Source: Bolinopsis microptera (taxonomy: Eukaryota; Ctenophora; Tentaculata; Lobata; Bolinopsidae). From it: DNA of 64,000 nucleotides. The notes beneath the pieces are model-generated. The model had not been told where the DNA came from. It ran no database searches and saw only the letters and a list, made by a program, of their open reading frames with translations. Shown piece by piece: positions 61,701 to 64,000 of this stretch; within the stretch, counting starts at the first letter, position 1, and each line of letters starts with the position of its first letter. A program made the translations under genes and the position numbers. Location: the NCBI RefSeq assembly GCF_026151205.1, contig NC_087072.1, positions 8,739,669-8,803,668 on the forward strand. The letters are read 5' to 3'.

Positions 61701-63591
61701 TCAAGCATTACAGCATTACCAAGGCGACTGAAAACAAAATATTTTATGTCAAATCTTTATTTTTCACTTTAGTTAAGTTATATTAATATAATAAATTCAA
61801 ATCTTATGATATTGTTATTATCTTAACAGTTACTATTGTAGCTCAAGATTTTAAATTTGTATTCCTTGTATTCCTTGTATTCCTTGTATGATGAGATCAC
61901 ATCCTCATGGGACATGAGCTGATCAAATAGAATAGTCAAAGAATATGTGAACTCTAACTAAGCACTGTAAATACATTATTTTTTGCCGCGATTTTTCGAT
62001 TTTTTTGCCGCGAATATTCCGCGATTTTCGAAATTCCCGCCGCGAATTAGCCGCGAATTAGCCTAGTTTGGCTTGTCGCGGTGCCGCGATTTTTGGCCAA
62101 AATAACCGCGAAATCCTTTTGTCCCTGCTGCAGAGAGAGCTATCTAATGTCAGCAGGACAACAAAATGGTCACTGCTTCCCTCATATTTATCCCAACAAA
62201 TCGTCCCTCCCATTTTAAGGGACTTCAGGAAAATACAACCGAATTTGTACGATAAAAACTAAAAACTAAAGCCACTATAATTCATACAGCCACGTCACCG
62301 GTGAGTGCACCAACTGCCATGTAAACCACACTATGTCTAGTGATGAGAGCCAGCGTGTACGTGCAGTAACCTTGTGTAATGATAACCCGGAAACCACCAC
62401 GCTACACTGAGAGAGAGAGAGGAGTAAGGGCTATTAGTTGAGTGTAGTATAATTTGGGTAGAATCATATTTTGGATATTCCGCTCTGGGAGAATATTCCA
62501 GAATATGAGGGCAAAGCTTTGTACAGTCTTGTATAATGTATAAAGCCTTATCGGCCTGTAATGGAAGGGCTTTATTATTTTGTAGAACGTTGAAAGGTCT
62601 TACAGGGACGGTAATTAAACCTGTGTGTTGCATGCTCGTATAATAGCCCTGACTTAGGGTGGGTTTAGGGCACTATCGCAACAGAGTTAGTTATTCTACC
62701 GAGAAACAGAATGACGATGATTTTAATCCAGGAATCAAGAAATTTCGAATAAAAGAGAATGAGAGAATAATATGATAGTACATGCTTGTTAAGCATAGAA
62801 TTAAATCACGACAATTTGAAAGTAATGTATCAAAATTTAGATTTCACCACCAGCCACCTATTTGCTACAATTATAACGCACACACTTTTCCTCAGAGAGT
62901 AAAGGTGACATGTGACACAGACTTCATCCTCAGCGGTACCAACCCTAGGAAGTGTGTGGCCCAGAGTTGGGCGAGAGACGCACCTACTTGTACTAAAGAC
63001 GGTAAGGGAGTAGGGACCGGTCACCAAAACGTAGGGGGGGGGGGGGGACCAGGGGTTTATTAAAGCTTAGGGTATTGTAGCAATCACTTGCCCCTAATCA
63101 AAAGGCTTATACATTATGAATATGTGAACGATCCCATATGATACTCCTTAGAATCCCTATTCGATAATTATTTTGAGGGACAATAGTTGACACTAAGAAG
63201 TAACGTTTCCTACAAACACAGCAACCTCACCACATCTTGTGACGTCTGTCATCTTTAGTCTCATAATTTCAACCCCACTCCTTAGTTAGTGCTTATAACC
63301 AGTCCTCTTTGTACCCCTAACAAGCTCTCAAACAGTCTAATGTGGTCACTCTCTGTTCTATTTACATTTACCAAACTTCACTAATGTAGTAAACTGGCGT
63401 AACTCTCTGTTCTATCTAACGAATGCTAACCTTACTTCTCCCTGGCAGATGGTGGACAGTGTAAGACGTTGAGTGCACCCCGTGACGGTACTATCTCTTG
63501 TACCGGCGATGATAATGGCAAGAATGTAGCCGACACAATATGTACCGTGGGGTGCGATACTAGTTTCCAGCCTGTTCGTGGAGCGGTTACT
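25333..63591 (+). CDS. Secreted papain-like / C-type-lectin-like / multi-CCP giant protein (partial at 3' end)
   Basis: Twenty-two coding exons join with consistent phases: 25333-25466, 25683-25776, 25894-26124, 26499-26685, 27116-27295, 27869-27962, 28179-28294, 28488-28627, 28817-28893, 29053-29237, 29473-29667, 30804-30980, 31156-35754, 36270-36452, 36962-37153, 37426-37617, 38035-38226, 38614-38805, 51237-51416, 51605-51681, 62896-63001, 63449-63591. Total 7,866 nt, 2,622 codons, no stop. Order: signal peptide, prodomain with RSKR, C1A papain fold, C-type-lectin-like domain, at least 36 CCP modules and a partial next one. CCP exons are mostly phase 1-1, the usual shuffling-competent class. 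Three arginine kinase genes and a 10-kb hAT element sit in introns. The protein is expected to be extracellular or at the cell surface. Its C-terminus (membrane anchor or not) is outside the window. I do not recognise a named orthologue. Confidence 0.88.
25683..25776 (+). CDS. Exon 2: prodomain (I29-like)
   Basis: Acceptor TTGTTCAG|T, donor CTT|GTAAGT. Encodes LERWNRFVKMKKSVEETTSE and a following helix, with W, F and spaced E residues reminiscent of the cathepsin propeptide I29 helix. An alternative acceptor at 25627 (TTTACAG) would bring in an in-frame TAA in this phase, so the downstream acceptor is preferred. Confidence 0.75.
25894..26124 (+). CDS. Exon 3: end of prodomain, furin-like site, catalytic Cys
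   Basis: The 77-residue phase 0-0 exon carries RRHKRSKR followed by DYGLPEELTFWEEGV, i.e. a furin-type basic cleavage motif just before the mature papain start (the family usually begins LPxxxDWR). The oxyanion-hole Gln and nucleophile are present in GDQASCGSCWSF. FPN then replaces the usual FSA. Donor GTGAGT. Confidence 0.88.
26499..26685 (+). CDS. Exon 4: papain central region
   Basis: Encodes VGTFEALNTRL, FSEQYFVDCTFSYSGCAGG and EQWPYTAD. These match the papain blocks LSEQxLVDC, GCxGG and YPYT. Ends in phase 1 at GTAAGT. Confidence 0.88.
27116..27295 (+). CDS. Exon 5: papain central region
   Basis: Completes the YQPC block (PYTADYQPC) and continues through LGKNEESFLTKLHISPIAF to IFGYSGG, equivalent to the family segment leading to YxGGIY. 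Phase 1 at both ends. A SINE is inserted in the following intron. Confidence 0.85.
27338..27750 (+). mobile_element. tRNA-derived SINE in intron 5
   Basis: Box A TAGCGTAGTTGG (27364) and box B GAGTTCGAATCCC (27407) are spaced as in a tRNA gene. The anticodon-loop region CAGATTTGTAATC suggests a Thr(UGU) tRNA ancestor. No closed acceptor stem or CCA. About 320 bp of unrelated body follows, ending in an AAGAAGAAGAAG tail at about 27737-27748. The box A segment AGCGTAGTTGGTTGATCATC is present twice in tandem (27341 and 27365). Confidence 0.8.
27869..27962 (+). CDS. Exon 6: papain catalytic His
   Basis: Encodes LYDDALCASQPLAHSMLMVGY, aligned with LNHAVLLVGY of papains, so the catalytic His is kept. 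The exon ends VKA plus AG of a split Ser codon. Confidence 0.88.
28179..28294 (+). CDS. Exon 7: papain C-terminal strand, catalytic Asn lost
   Basis: The join gives VKASYGPSFGLGGYINYKRG where papains have KNSWGxxWGExGYxxxxRG. The Asn that orients the catalytic His is Ala and the following Trp is Tyr. PSCRFFENGYIFTATYRR closes the domain. The rest of the fold motifs are intact. Confidence 0.85.
28488..28627 (+). CDS. Exon 8: start of C-type-lectin-like domain
   Basis: Encodes FCGDKKLVTRSVCLKSCEDK and GWTLASIPTRYHNQK. The C...C spacing and LASI followed by the helix position match the opening of C-type-lectin-like folds (CxxxxaxLaxI). Phase 1-0. Confidence 0.75.
28817..28893 (+). CDS. Exon 9: C-type-lectin-like domain middle
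   Basis: VVDLILAEYPGVKTDDKFNY then FWMGLQ, equivalent to the conserved WIGL core of C-type-lectin-like domains. Donor GCA|GTGAGT leaves phase 2. Confidence 0.78.
29053..29237 (+). CDS. Exon 10: C-type-lectin-like domain end
   Basis: LEWTDNFIPVNYANISN, IFNWGKKYG, SGFYAMKSSDTATHRGVCG. The canonical calcium/sugar motifs EPN/QPD and WND are not seen, so a carbohydrate-binding role is not supported; the fold may serve protein recognition. Ends in phase 1, the entry to the CCP series. Confidence 0.75.
29473..29667 (+). CDS. Exon 11: CCP module 1
   Basis: Phase 1-1 exon, four cysteines (TCWD, PKCDSGY, ACVGGLW, PTC) with the conserved GxW before the last Cys, a standard CCP/sushi module. Confidence 0.9.
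29668..30803. other. Intron 11, no nested feature seen
   Basis: AT-rich intron of 1.1 kb. A short GAGAAATT tandem repeat lies at about 30680-30705. Short frames on both strands are not recognised. Confidence 0.6.
30804..30980 (+). CDS. Exon 12: CCP module 2
   Basis: Phase 1-1 exon: ACKQPTLENGV, VSCKSGYSLSG, ITCTAGKLSDLPTC. Four Cys are in place; the Trp of the consensus is Leu, as in the array that follows. Confidence 0.9.
31156..35754 (+). CDS. Exon 13: 27 tandem CCP modules in one 4.6-kb exon
   Basis: Acceptor TTTCAG|GC, donor GAAA|GTATAA. Length 4,599 nt (1,533 codons), phase 1-1, open throughout. Twenty-seven modules of 56 residues (168 bp). Six inter-module linkers are longer by three residues (VKNSEN in place of LQQ). 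Unit pattern: CSKPTIDEATI, SGSKYTVEC, SGAAEITC, NDGQLSTSPTC. The four CCP cysteines are constant and the usual Trp is Leu. Cys positions predicted from 168-bp and 177-bp steps agree at modules 16 (33705) and 27 (35580), so no frameshift is hidden. No in-frame Met occurs. Near-identity, including synonymous sites, implies very recent expansion or conversion. Copy number may vary between alleles or be collapsed in an assembly. Confidence 0.93.
31158..35750 (+). repeat. 168/177-bp coding tandem repeat, 27 units
   Basis: DNA-level view of exon 13. A three-module block (modules 7-9, about 32160-32687) is repeated almost unchanged as modules 16-18 (about 33690-34217), offset 1,530 bp. The pair 18-19 is repeated as 20-21. 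These higher-order duplications show expansion by unequal exchange of multi-module blocks. Confidence 0.9.
35755..36269. other. Intron 13, no nested feature
   Basis: About 500 bp, AT-rich. The exon frame would run on for another 20 codons if the donor were not used, then stop at 35815. Confidence 0.6.
36270..36452 (+). CDS. Exon 14: CCP module
   Basis: Phase 1-1, 61 codons: KCAAPTISDGTVSPSG, YSVTCSGGFTIKG, VTCTDNNGAAELSALPTC. First of four closely related modules of a second subtype. Confidence 0.9.
36962..37153 (+). CDS. Exon 15: CCP module
   Basis: Phase 1-1, 64 codons, beginning DAVEAKCAAPTIADGT and otherwise almost identical to exons 14, 16 and 17, although the flanking introns differ. 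Confidence 0.9.
37426..37617 (+). CDS. Exon 16: CCP module
   Basis: Phase 1-1, 192 nt, DAVEAKCSAPTIADGT. Differs from exon 15 at only a few nucleotides. Confidence 0.9.
37673..37749 (+). mobile_element. Poly(A)-only insertion with 16-bp target duplication
   Basis: AATACTATTAGTTAGT occurs at 37673-37688 and 37734-37749, bracketing 45 bp of A-rich sequence ending in an uninterrupted A run. This is the structure left by target-primed reverse transcription that copied only an mRNA or retroelement tail. The first A of the right repeat is ambiguous with the tail. Confidence 0.75.
38035..38226 (+). CDS. Exon 17: CCP module
   Basis: Phase 1-1, 192 nt, DAVESKCAAPTISDGAVSPSG. Same subtype as exons 14-16. 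Confidence 0.9.
38614..38805 (+). CDS. Exon 18: CCP module
   Basis: Phase 1-1: VCSKPVVNGGAVTPADSE, YTVTCNDHHTLNG, MTCSKDGS, APTC. More diverged from its neighbours. It is followed by a 12.4-kb intron that contains the arginine kinase cluster on the opposite strand. Confidence 0.88.
39378..42193 (-). CDS. Two-domain arginine kinase with myristoylation-type N-terminus
   Basis: Exon 1 (42193-42164) encodes MGCGSSQAAS and ends in GTGAGT. Exon 2 (41516-39378) opens in phase 0 after TTTCAG and runs to TAA: 722 aa in all. Two phosphagen kinase units follow one another (about residues 11-358 and 371-722), each with the CPTNLGT active-site block (about 278 and 629), RVGRSIDGF, WPEGRGIFHN and the RGTRGESGG flexible loop. 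The family transfers phosphate between ATP and arginine as an energy buffer. Contiguous dimers are known from sea anemones and some bivalves. Gly2, Cys3 and Ser5/6 fit N-myristoylation plus palmitoylation, which predicts membrane or ciliary attachment. The gene lies antisense inside intron 18 of the CCP gene. A start at the internal Met 41228 would delete the first domain's N-lobe. Confidence 0.93.
41776..42075 (-). CDS. Possible alternative last exon of the arginine kinase gene
   Basis: Within intron 1 of the two-domain kinase a strong acceptor (TTTGCTTTTTTCATCAG at 42076 and beyond) precedes a 100-codon open stretch ending in TAA at 41776. It is in phase 0 with the MGCGSSQAAS exon. The product would be a 109-aa acidic protein: WIFITITLNSAENDRLKFKA, a Lys/Thr/Asp-rich middle, and ending GDLYKEVPFNF. 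I recognise no family. It contains no Met before about residue 80, so it needs splicing to be translated. No canonical AATAAA is obvious just downstream, which weakens the case. Confidence 0.5.
   Translation of the reverse strand, partial: WIFITITLNSAENDRLKFKALKKKDSTATANKNPTDNSTDEQSTPKKLDSTPVIEKKSDILYQNDEVDVPDIITTAPSTMDFGDLDIEGDLYKEVPFNF
42276..42445. repeat. Long near-perfect palindrome (hairpin) upstream of arginine kinase
   Basis: Arms of about 75-80 bp (CGCTATTATATTTGCGTCTT at 42293 and its complement near 42406) meet at a short loop around GTACAAGTTGTAC (about 42351-42363). A small insertion (CACAACTT) breaks the right arm. It begins about 80 bp upstream of the MGCGSS start codon, in the promoter or a 5' UTR intron. 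It may be a foldback MITE; no clear target duplication was found. Confidence 0.88.
42446..46519. other. Spacer between kinase genes, nothing recognised
   Basis: About 4 kb of intron/intergenic sequence. Several 60-100-codon frames (42752 plus, 43391 minus, 43398 plus, 45779 minus) show no domain, no splice partner and no repeat match. The promoter of the two-domain kinase should lie at about 42.2-42.8 kb. Confidence 0.5.
46520..47578 (-). CDS. Arginine kinase, single-domain
   Basis: 352-aa intronless coding frame, MSAPFPTIQSTHSLVAKHVT to DLEFQKK. It is the usual length for monomeric arginine kinase. CPTNLGT lies at about residue 263, with RVGRSIDGF and RGTRGESGG present. From about residue 60 onward it is nearly identical to both units of the neighbouring two-domain gene, at DNA level too. 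The ATG is preceded directly by a CAG|G acceptor-like sequence (CGCTCAGGATGTC), so a 5' UTR intron is likely. Cytosolic ATP/phosphoarginine buffering is expected. Confidence 0.96.
   Translation of the reverse strand: MSAPFPTIQSTHSLVAKHVTKAKWDKLSGITTKTAGFTLAKAIACAVEFDNQHCGIYAGDWDSYKDFADVFDPIIQEYHGISSDARHTSDMDFSKIKGNVNPAAPVHSTRIRVGRSIDGFGLSPGITRDQRVGVEKLFKTASANFKDELAGTYYPLTGMEESVRQQLVDDHFLFVSGDRNLTVAGMERDWPEGRGIFHNKEKTFLVWVNEEDQLRIISMEKGGDVLGVIKRLAKGIKAVGDSVKAESGKDFCLDEKYGYIHSCPTNLGTGMRASVHIDLPGWTAHGVDKLKARCEELSLQPRGTRGESGGQTGHTYDISNKHRLGYSEVQLVQTMIDGVNTLYKEDLEFQKK
47579..48367. other. Spacer between single-domain kinase and retroelement remnants
   Basis: Probable promoter/5' UTR intron of the kinase at its left edge. 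No other feature is recognised. Confidence 0.5.
48368..48556 (-). pseudogene. Non-LTR retrotransposon C-terminal fragment
   Basis: Minus-strand peptide LLFWEPLQGHRRRGRPHLTY, ILRKDTGLDD, LDRQIWKKTI matches the terminal HRRRGRP...W...DxxxW segment typical of RTE/CR1-like ORF2 proteins. About 60 codons, truncated on its 5' side as is usual for these elements. Confidence 0.75.
48836..49222 (+). pseudogene. Non-LTR retrotransposon C-terminal fragment
   Basis: 128-aa frame: LNKLDICHRKHLRQIIKMTY P, NDTLYKRYEVVPLSERV, RWRMLGYVLG, KKGRVGRHQSNLL, DRAGWKKLL. This is the post-RT C-terminal region of a non-LTR ORF2 (DxFHRRxLRxI..P..I.N..LY and RW..LGH.LR blocks). The 5' part is absent and an upstream stop precedes the Met. 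It is opposite in orientation to the fragment at 48368-48556. The AATAAAG at about 49300 may belong to its tail. Confidence 0.8.
49223..49992. other. Spacer between retroelement fragment and third kinase
   Basis: AT-rich, contains the 3' UTR of the kinase gene at 49993 (minus strand). Nothing else recognised. Confidence 0.5.
49993..51057 (-). CDS. Arginine kinase, single-domain (divergent paralogue)
   Basis: 354 aa, MSTFPEIKSTHSLVAKHVTK to LELQKKHGM. All phosphagen kinase blocks are present (RVGRSIDGF, WPEGRGIFHN, CPTNLGT, RGTRGESGG). It differs from the other three kinase units at many sites (KLVGNVNP, DVEALFKSASKKLEGNLSG, ARLVDGIGAVGK), so it has escaped the homogenisation seen among them. 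ATG preceded by CCTTCAGGATGTC, again an acceptor-like junction suggesting a 5' UTR intron shared by the cluster. Lies head-on about 180 bp before the next CCP exon of the host gene on the other strand. Confidence 0.96.
   Translation of the reverse strand: MSTFPEIKSTHSLVAKHVTKEVWDKLCDHRTATSGVNLAQCIACATSFDNQHCGIYAGDWDCYKDFAAVFDPIIQEYHGITADARHTSDMDVSKLVGNVNPDAPVKSTRIRVGRSIDGFGLSPGITKQQRLDVEALFKSASKKLEGNLSGTYYALTGMEESVRQQLVDDHFLFVSGDPNLKVSGMERDWPEGRGIFHNKEKTFLVWVNEEDQFRIISMQQGGDVKGVFARLVDGIGAVGKSVKDESGKDFMLDEKYGYVHSCPTNLGTGMRASVHIDLPGWTKEGVDKLKAKCEELSLQPRGTRGESGGQTGHTYDISNKHRLGYSEVQLVQTMIDGVNKLYEIDLELQKKHGM
51237..51416 (+). CDS. Exon 19: CCP module
   Basis: Phase 1-1, TCNTAKAVITDGTIASG, VYQCNSNFVMEG, FIVCKGSKFSSAVPTC. 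Acceptor TTTCAG|AT, donor ATAG|GTTTGG. Confidence 0.87.
51605..51681 (+). CDS. Exon 20: first half of a split CCP module
   Basis: Enters in phase 1 and ends in phase 0 at GAT|GTAAGT: NTNCNEFTVQNGKLSNKHPY FTND. Its second half is exon 21, 11.2 kb downstream, because a 10-kb hAT element occupies the intron. Confidence 0.8.
51682..52043. other. Intron 20, left flank of hAT element
   Basis: Contains a (GA)n microsatellite at about 51897-51924. No gene. Confidence 0.6.
52073..52210 (+). repeat. hAT left subterminal repeats
   Basis: GCGAAATTTCCCATTCTCCG followed by CGACAAATCGCGA occurs twice (about 52088 and 52145, 57 bp apart), with further CCGCGA motifs between and after. Similar CCGCGA-rich sequence occupies the right end. 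Confidence 0.85.
52375..53216 (+). repeat. Tandem repeat of 238-266 bp, about 3.3 units
   Basis: Units start at ATTCTCGATA at 52375, 52641, 52879 and 53131. Each contains GAAGGCGGAGCT, CCCTCGAGTCCAAAATCGTG, ATTTTCGGCTCATAATGA and AGTTTCCAGAAAAACTTTGA. The fourth is cut short by the minisatellite. Length differences come from indels near the unit starts and the GAAGGG segment. Long minus-strand frames across it are artefacts. Confidence 0.9.
53219..53461 (+). repeat. Minisatellite, ~20-bp half-units
   Basis: Alternating TTGACCAGTAGACATATAAA and TTGACCAGACGACATAAAG units, about twelve half-units, some with CAAACGACAT variants. It yields a repetitive YVVWSSFICLLVNF-like peptide on the minus strand that is not a gene. 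Confidence 0.9.
53570..53791 (+). pseudogene. Truncated BED / CGGBP1-like zinc-finger ORF
   Basis: Starts MDRFVKRPADKPAGP, then a Lys/Ser-rich linker, RVAEFGKSSFYADNGKLFCR and ACNLVVDHIR. The FxxxNGKLFCxxCNxxxxHxR block is the first half of the BED-type finger in CGGBP1 and related hAT-derived proteins (C-C pair plus His). The second zinc-binding half and everything after are missing: the frame degenerates after DHIR and stops at 53789. The 5' end of the retrotransposon lies nearby and may have caused this. It is probably the DNA-binding end of the hAT's own transposase gene. Confidence 0.72.
54342..57809 (+). CDS. Retrotransposon ORF1: hydrophobic segment, AlkB-like region, coiled coil, SGNH esterase
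   Basis: 1,155-aa frame. Residues about 209-238 are one uninterrupted hydrophobic run (AVVVLLSLCFLVATLIAVTL) ending in RELRSR, membrane-segment-like. About 525-615 reads HSIPYGNTSQEN, VVAVLALGL, SGTLCVLSG, LRYKRSIPRGWG, resembling the core of AlkB-type 2-oxoglutarate/Fe(II) dioxygenases, but the HxD and distal His ligands are absent. About 745-880 is rich in heptad-like Leu/Ile/Lys/Asp with CNNRIDNL and CNGKIDDL repeats, a probable coiled coil. About 968-1140 is an SGNH hydrolase: VTDSIMRHI, HLGINDI and DNLHLSERG give the Ser, Asn and Asp/His blocks. ORF1 proteins coat the RNA. The esterase is known in CR1/L2 ORF1; the hydrophobic segment is unusual. The true Met may be one of those at about residue 111-129. 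Confidence 0.82.
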   Translation: MDTLNDCCNGPYQSYKEIRTTICKSTLHAIEHIRIVIVHCTRLFELIFLELLQSCFKALMNIVGTCMYYFDVWGRQGHDFIVWFWNVSYSFERLNSNLIYNICSRYISNVMNELNDGFMTSMLRSSCSAMSLLHASSRFRSAPAGLSQPEPTSRAPPPRALSPHASRTASQLSVLVFQHSNSPTYTPHNPTHSAQCDRLGSDRSLRAGDWFQIAVVVLLSLCFLVATLIAVTLLLLLRELRSRPLAPTVPVYVSEEVENQCLSSSKTSCKQISQPGCFSNSIFDFSALKLGSLFPPPWLTNATVMMANGSGKTDEAKESSETEDNDTDITEVSATEGLLKPTNNVLSSCQETPAKKLNRRLSNVSWGNTETSDDAGSESSLSGSQTKSDTNRRSTVWIRDDGEIFLDKGKSCKLGYISDYISTESNANLCAELTATVGKLCTPSNKDRYKIVLKHGVETKLTDVDLKKGAKKLKKTATPKMSELSVNLDEPSELCSFVKCHQDRINKTVEDVFQLDVKFDKTTIYRMSDPSHSIPYGNTSQENSNFSPVVAVLALGLKDPRPMYIKTQAGSQVTHKAALMSGTLCVLSGKTELRYKRSIPRGWGKVEEQYFLIFEQKCPTETDSALKGPQKNPQSDITTEQAEEMNFPLLKTPPTVVRVTSVADNLDYEADGGLLLASTISAVVGKMDEGTVDKELIRSQVSTAGSLSEKRTRLQNKMCMSIGELSMSAANNSMSHGMNFSRCDSPRIEDVEMKDDIASVRNAQKCVENSLKHVVDSIVSVKANVATLQEATKQQTQKEISPHPTSNTDVLDAISDLKSAVSDCNNRIDNLSKTNVFTQTIKECNGKIDDLVENINGTKDDLQSMRKILNDLSQNGVDIMKKSVEDMGSYYNSVFCDETREHIKDIHAYVTHQMCEVAIQTDPLIKEIAALGDQPNLASPSPKFGFPDPIKPSLKVLVESGQPINVWLVTDSIMRHIDESCLEFRKYRLNFKRIDFTCSESLTGEYMMGSKIPTEKPQLIYVHLGINDIHKGEDITKIIDNFKIFNEMLELVSPTTRLVISCPLLNGNTYQNRHVFSLRRSLSLLVNQQQDEDPKTKRIFLQRNDKFFINTQSTSKQNLMYFRDNLHLSERGMHAITNTMRDTLDKIFREFELPV
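57860..58468 (+). pseudogene. Retrotransposon ORF2, first part: endonuclease N-terminal two-thirds
   Basis: MNLQSKIISWNIQS opens the AP endonuclease. VCLQEIRQ (catalytic Glu), GGVCIMVQN and CGDFNSRIGHD follow. Coding then loses frame at an A-rich stretch around 58425-58445 and ends at 58468. The continuing sequence is one base back in the frame of the next ORF, which fits a one-nucleotide deletion. A programmed -1 shift is possible but there is no classic slippery heptamer. Confidence 0.85.
58430..61620 (+). CDS. Retrotransposon ORF2, remainder: endonuclease end, reverse transcriptase, zinc motif
   Basis: Open from 58360 but homologous from about 58430 (KDKKSNNYKRPFLEMLVNNE). Endonuclease end: SVVDYFIIS and FSDHKPLLL. 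Reverse transcriptase: PLHKKGDKDNPDNYRAVAVS, VFVDFRKAFDSV (motif A), EQGHPLSPDLF (B), LLWADDLILLA (C, catalytic Asp pair), KTKLMKFN (D), YLGIEIHKSG (E). C-terminal region: KWSLGVNRKASN, LRISAHRLEIELGRY, CSWCNIV and EDHFLNHC (CCHC-type metal motif near residue 977). All RT catalytic residues are intact. No RNase H domain. Confidence 0.9.
61861..61887 (+). repeat. 3'-terminal 9-bp repeats of the retrotransposon
   Basis: Three copies of ATTCCTTGT, marking the 3' end. Downstream sequence (ATGATGAGATCACATCC...) belongs to the hAT element. Confidence 0.75.
62136..62895. other. Intron 20, right flank of hAT element
   Basis: Continuation of the intron interrupted at the CTGCAGAG site. Contains a short (GA)n run at about 62408-62421. 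No gene. Confidence 0.6.
62896..63001 (+). CDS. Exon 21: second half of the split CCP module
   Basis: Acceptor TTTTCCTCAG, phase 0 in, phase 1 out (GACG|GTAAGG): RVKVTCDTDFILSGTNPRKC, VAQSWARDAPTCTKD. Contains the canonical W...PTC ending. Joined to exon 20 it makes a complete four-Cys CCP. Confidence 0.87.
63002..63448. other. Intron 21
   Basis: Contains a G homopolymer (about 63033-63046) likely to be hard to sequence. No other feature. Confidence 0.6.
63449..63591 (+). CDS. Exon 22: start of a further Cys-rich CCP-like module
   Basis: Phase 1-0: DGGQCKTLSAPRDGTISCTG, NVADTICTVGCDTSFQPVRG AVT|GTAAGT. It has extra cysteines (ISC, ICTVGC), as in CCP variants with a third disulphide. The partner exon, and the C-terminus of the protein, lie beyond the window. 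Confidence 0.8.
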
Positions 63592-64000
63592 GTAAGTCTA
63601 TTTTACGTTTTTGGTATTCTAAGGTATTCTAAGGTATTCTAAGGTACTCGTATTCGTTTCACCAATCTCATCACTAACATGATTTATGGAAAATAATATA
63701 GAGACTCTCATTCGTTTTATTTACCAAAGTCAAAAAGGATTTATCATTAGAACTATGGAATAAGACTCAGAAGGAATAGAAATGCACAACTTTAGGTAGT
63801 AAACAAACTCTTTAGGAAAATAAAAAACAACAAGCCTTCGCGAGCACGGTAAAAAATGTCCTCGCAAGCCATAATTGTGCTGTTTTGTGAGTTCTGCAAA
63901 ACAAATCTGTAGTTCCAGAAACTAGCTGACAGGCCGCTGGTGGATTCTGTTGGTTGGAATGTGTCACGGGGCTTGTTGCTGGAGATGACAGGCTTCCTAG
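63592..64000. other. Intron 22 (to window edge)
   Basis: A GGTATTCTAA tandem repeat (three units) is at 63613-63645. No convincing exon could be closed before the edge. Confidence 0.5.

Larger units (their letters stand above)
53792..61888 (+). mobile_element. Near-complete non-LTR retrotransposon (CR1/Jockey-group-like)
   Basis: Two ORFs (54342-57809 and 57860-61620) separated by 50 nt, a 3' UTR and a terminal tandem repeat ATTCCTTGT x3 (61861-61887) in place of poly(A), as in CR1/L2-type elements. ORF1 ends in an SGNH esterase domain, also characteristic of that group. The 5' boundary is not fixed; about 53.77-54.06 kb is likely 5' UTR, including a TGGTCTAACTTA duplication near 54150. Nested inside the hAT element. 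The ORF2 endonuclease has a single frameshift, so this copy is probably dead but young. Confidence 0.85.
52052..62127 (+). mobile_element. 10-kb hAT-type DNA element with perfect 8-bp TSD
   Basis: Perfect 22-bp terminal inverted repeats beginning CAGGGACAAAAGGATTTCGC (52052-52073; complement 62106-62127) are flanked by an exact 8-bp duplication CTGCAGAG (52044-52051 and 62128-62135), as made by hAT transposases. Both ends carry clustered CCGCGA/TCGCGA-rich subterminal repeats (52073-52210 and 61985-62100), probable transposase-binding sites. Cargo in order: ~250-bp tandem repeats, a ~20-bp minisatellite, a truncated BED-type zinc-finger ORF and a two-ORF non-LTR retrotransposon. No hAT catalytic (RNase H-fold/dimerisation) domain is visible, so mobility would depend on a helper. 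It sits in intron 20 of the CCP gene, same overall orientation as its ORFs. Confidence 0.95.

Overview
The window is eukaryotic and AT-rich, from an invertebrate metazoan. Evidence is GT-AG introns with consistent phases, a cluster of arginine kinases, a secreted multidomain protein built from CCP (sushi) modules, non-LTR retrotransposons, a tRNA-derived SINE and several cut-and-paste DNA transposons. A two-domain arginine kinase beside single-domain paralogues fits a cnidarian or similar early-branching or marine invertebrate. That assignment is inference and should be held loosely.

Layout. 1-25.3 kb holds no host gene that I can support. It is a transposon field: an IR element carrying a 15-bp tandem repeat (637-791), two ~84-bp mini-elements with their own 8-bp target duplications (1606-1689, 2991-3073), a retrotransposon RNase H/zinc-knuckle remnant (4628-5803) split by a TA-flanked MITE (4723-5302), a hAT MITE with perfect TSD (6104-6394), a diverged non-coding repeat family (copies near 5.9-7.7, 8.2-8.8, 11.7-12.4 and 20.6-20.9 kb) and a non-LTR endonuclease plus partial RT (9132-11072).

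25.3 kb to the right edge is one large plus-strand gene. I could follow 22 coding exons with matching splice phases (7,866 nt, 2,622 codons, no stop, gene unfinished at the edge). It encodes a signal peptide, a short prodomain with a furin-type RSKR site, a papain-family (C1A) domain whose catalytic Asn position is Ala, a C-type-lectin-like domain, then at least 36 CCP modules. 27 of those modules lie in one 4,599-bp exon that contains no in-frame Met and so is invisible to ATG-based ORF finders.

Two introns of this gene are heavily loaded. Intron 18 (38.8-51.2 kb) holds three antisense arginine kinase genes: one two-domain gene whose separate first exon supplies an N-myristoylation/palmitoylation-type start (MGCGSS), and two single-domain genes. 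A possible alternative last exon lies in the first intron of the two-domain gene. Intron 20 (51.7-62.9 kb) holds a 10,076-bp hAT-type element with 22-bp TIRs and a perfect 8-bp TSD. Inside it are ~250-bp tandem repeats, a ~20-bp minisatellite, a truncated BED/CGGBP1-like zinc-finger ORF and a nearly complete two-ORF non-LTR retrotransposon. The ORF1 of that retrotransposon combines a hydrophobic segment, an AlkB-like region lacking metal ligands and an SGNH esterase domain.

How they act together: the large gene would give a secreted or extracellular adhesion/recognition protein. The kinases buffer ATP through phosphoarginine. I see no functional link between them beyond nesting. The mobile elements explain most remaining sequence.
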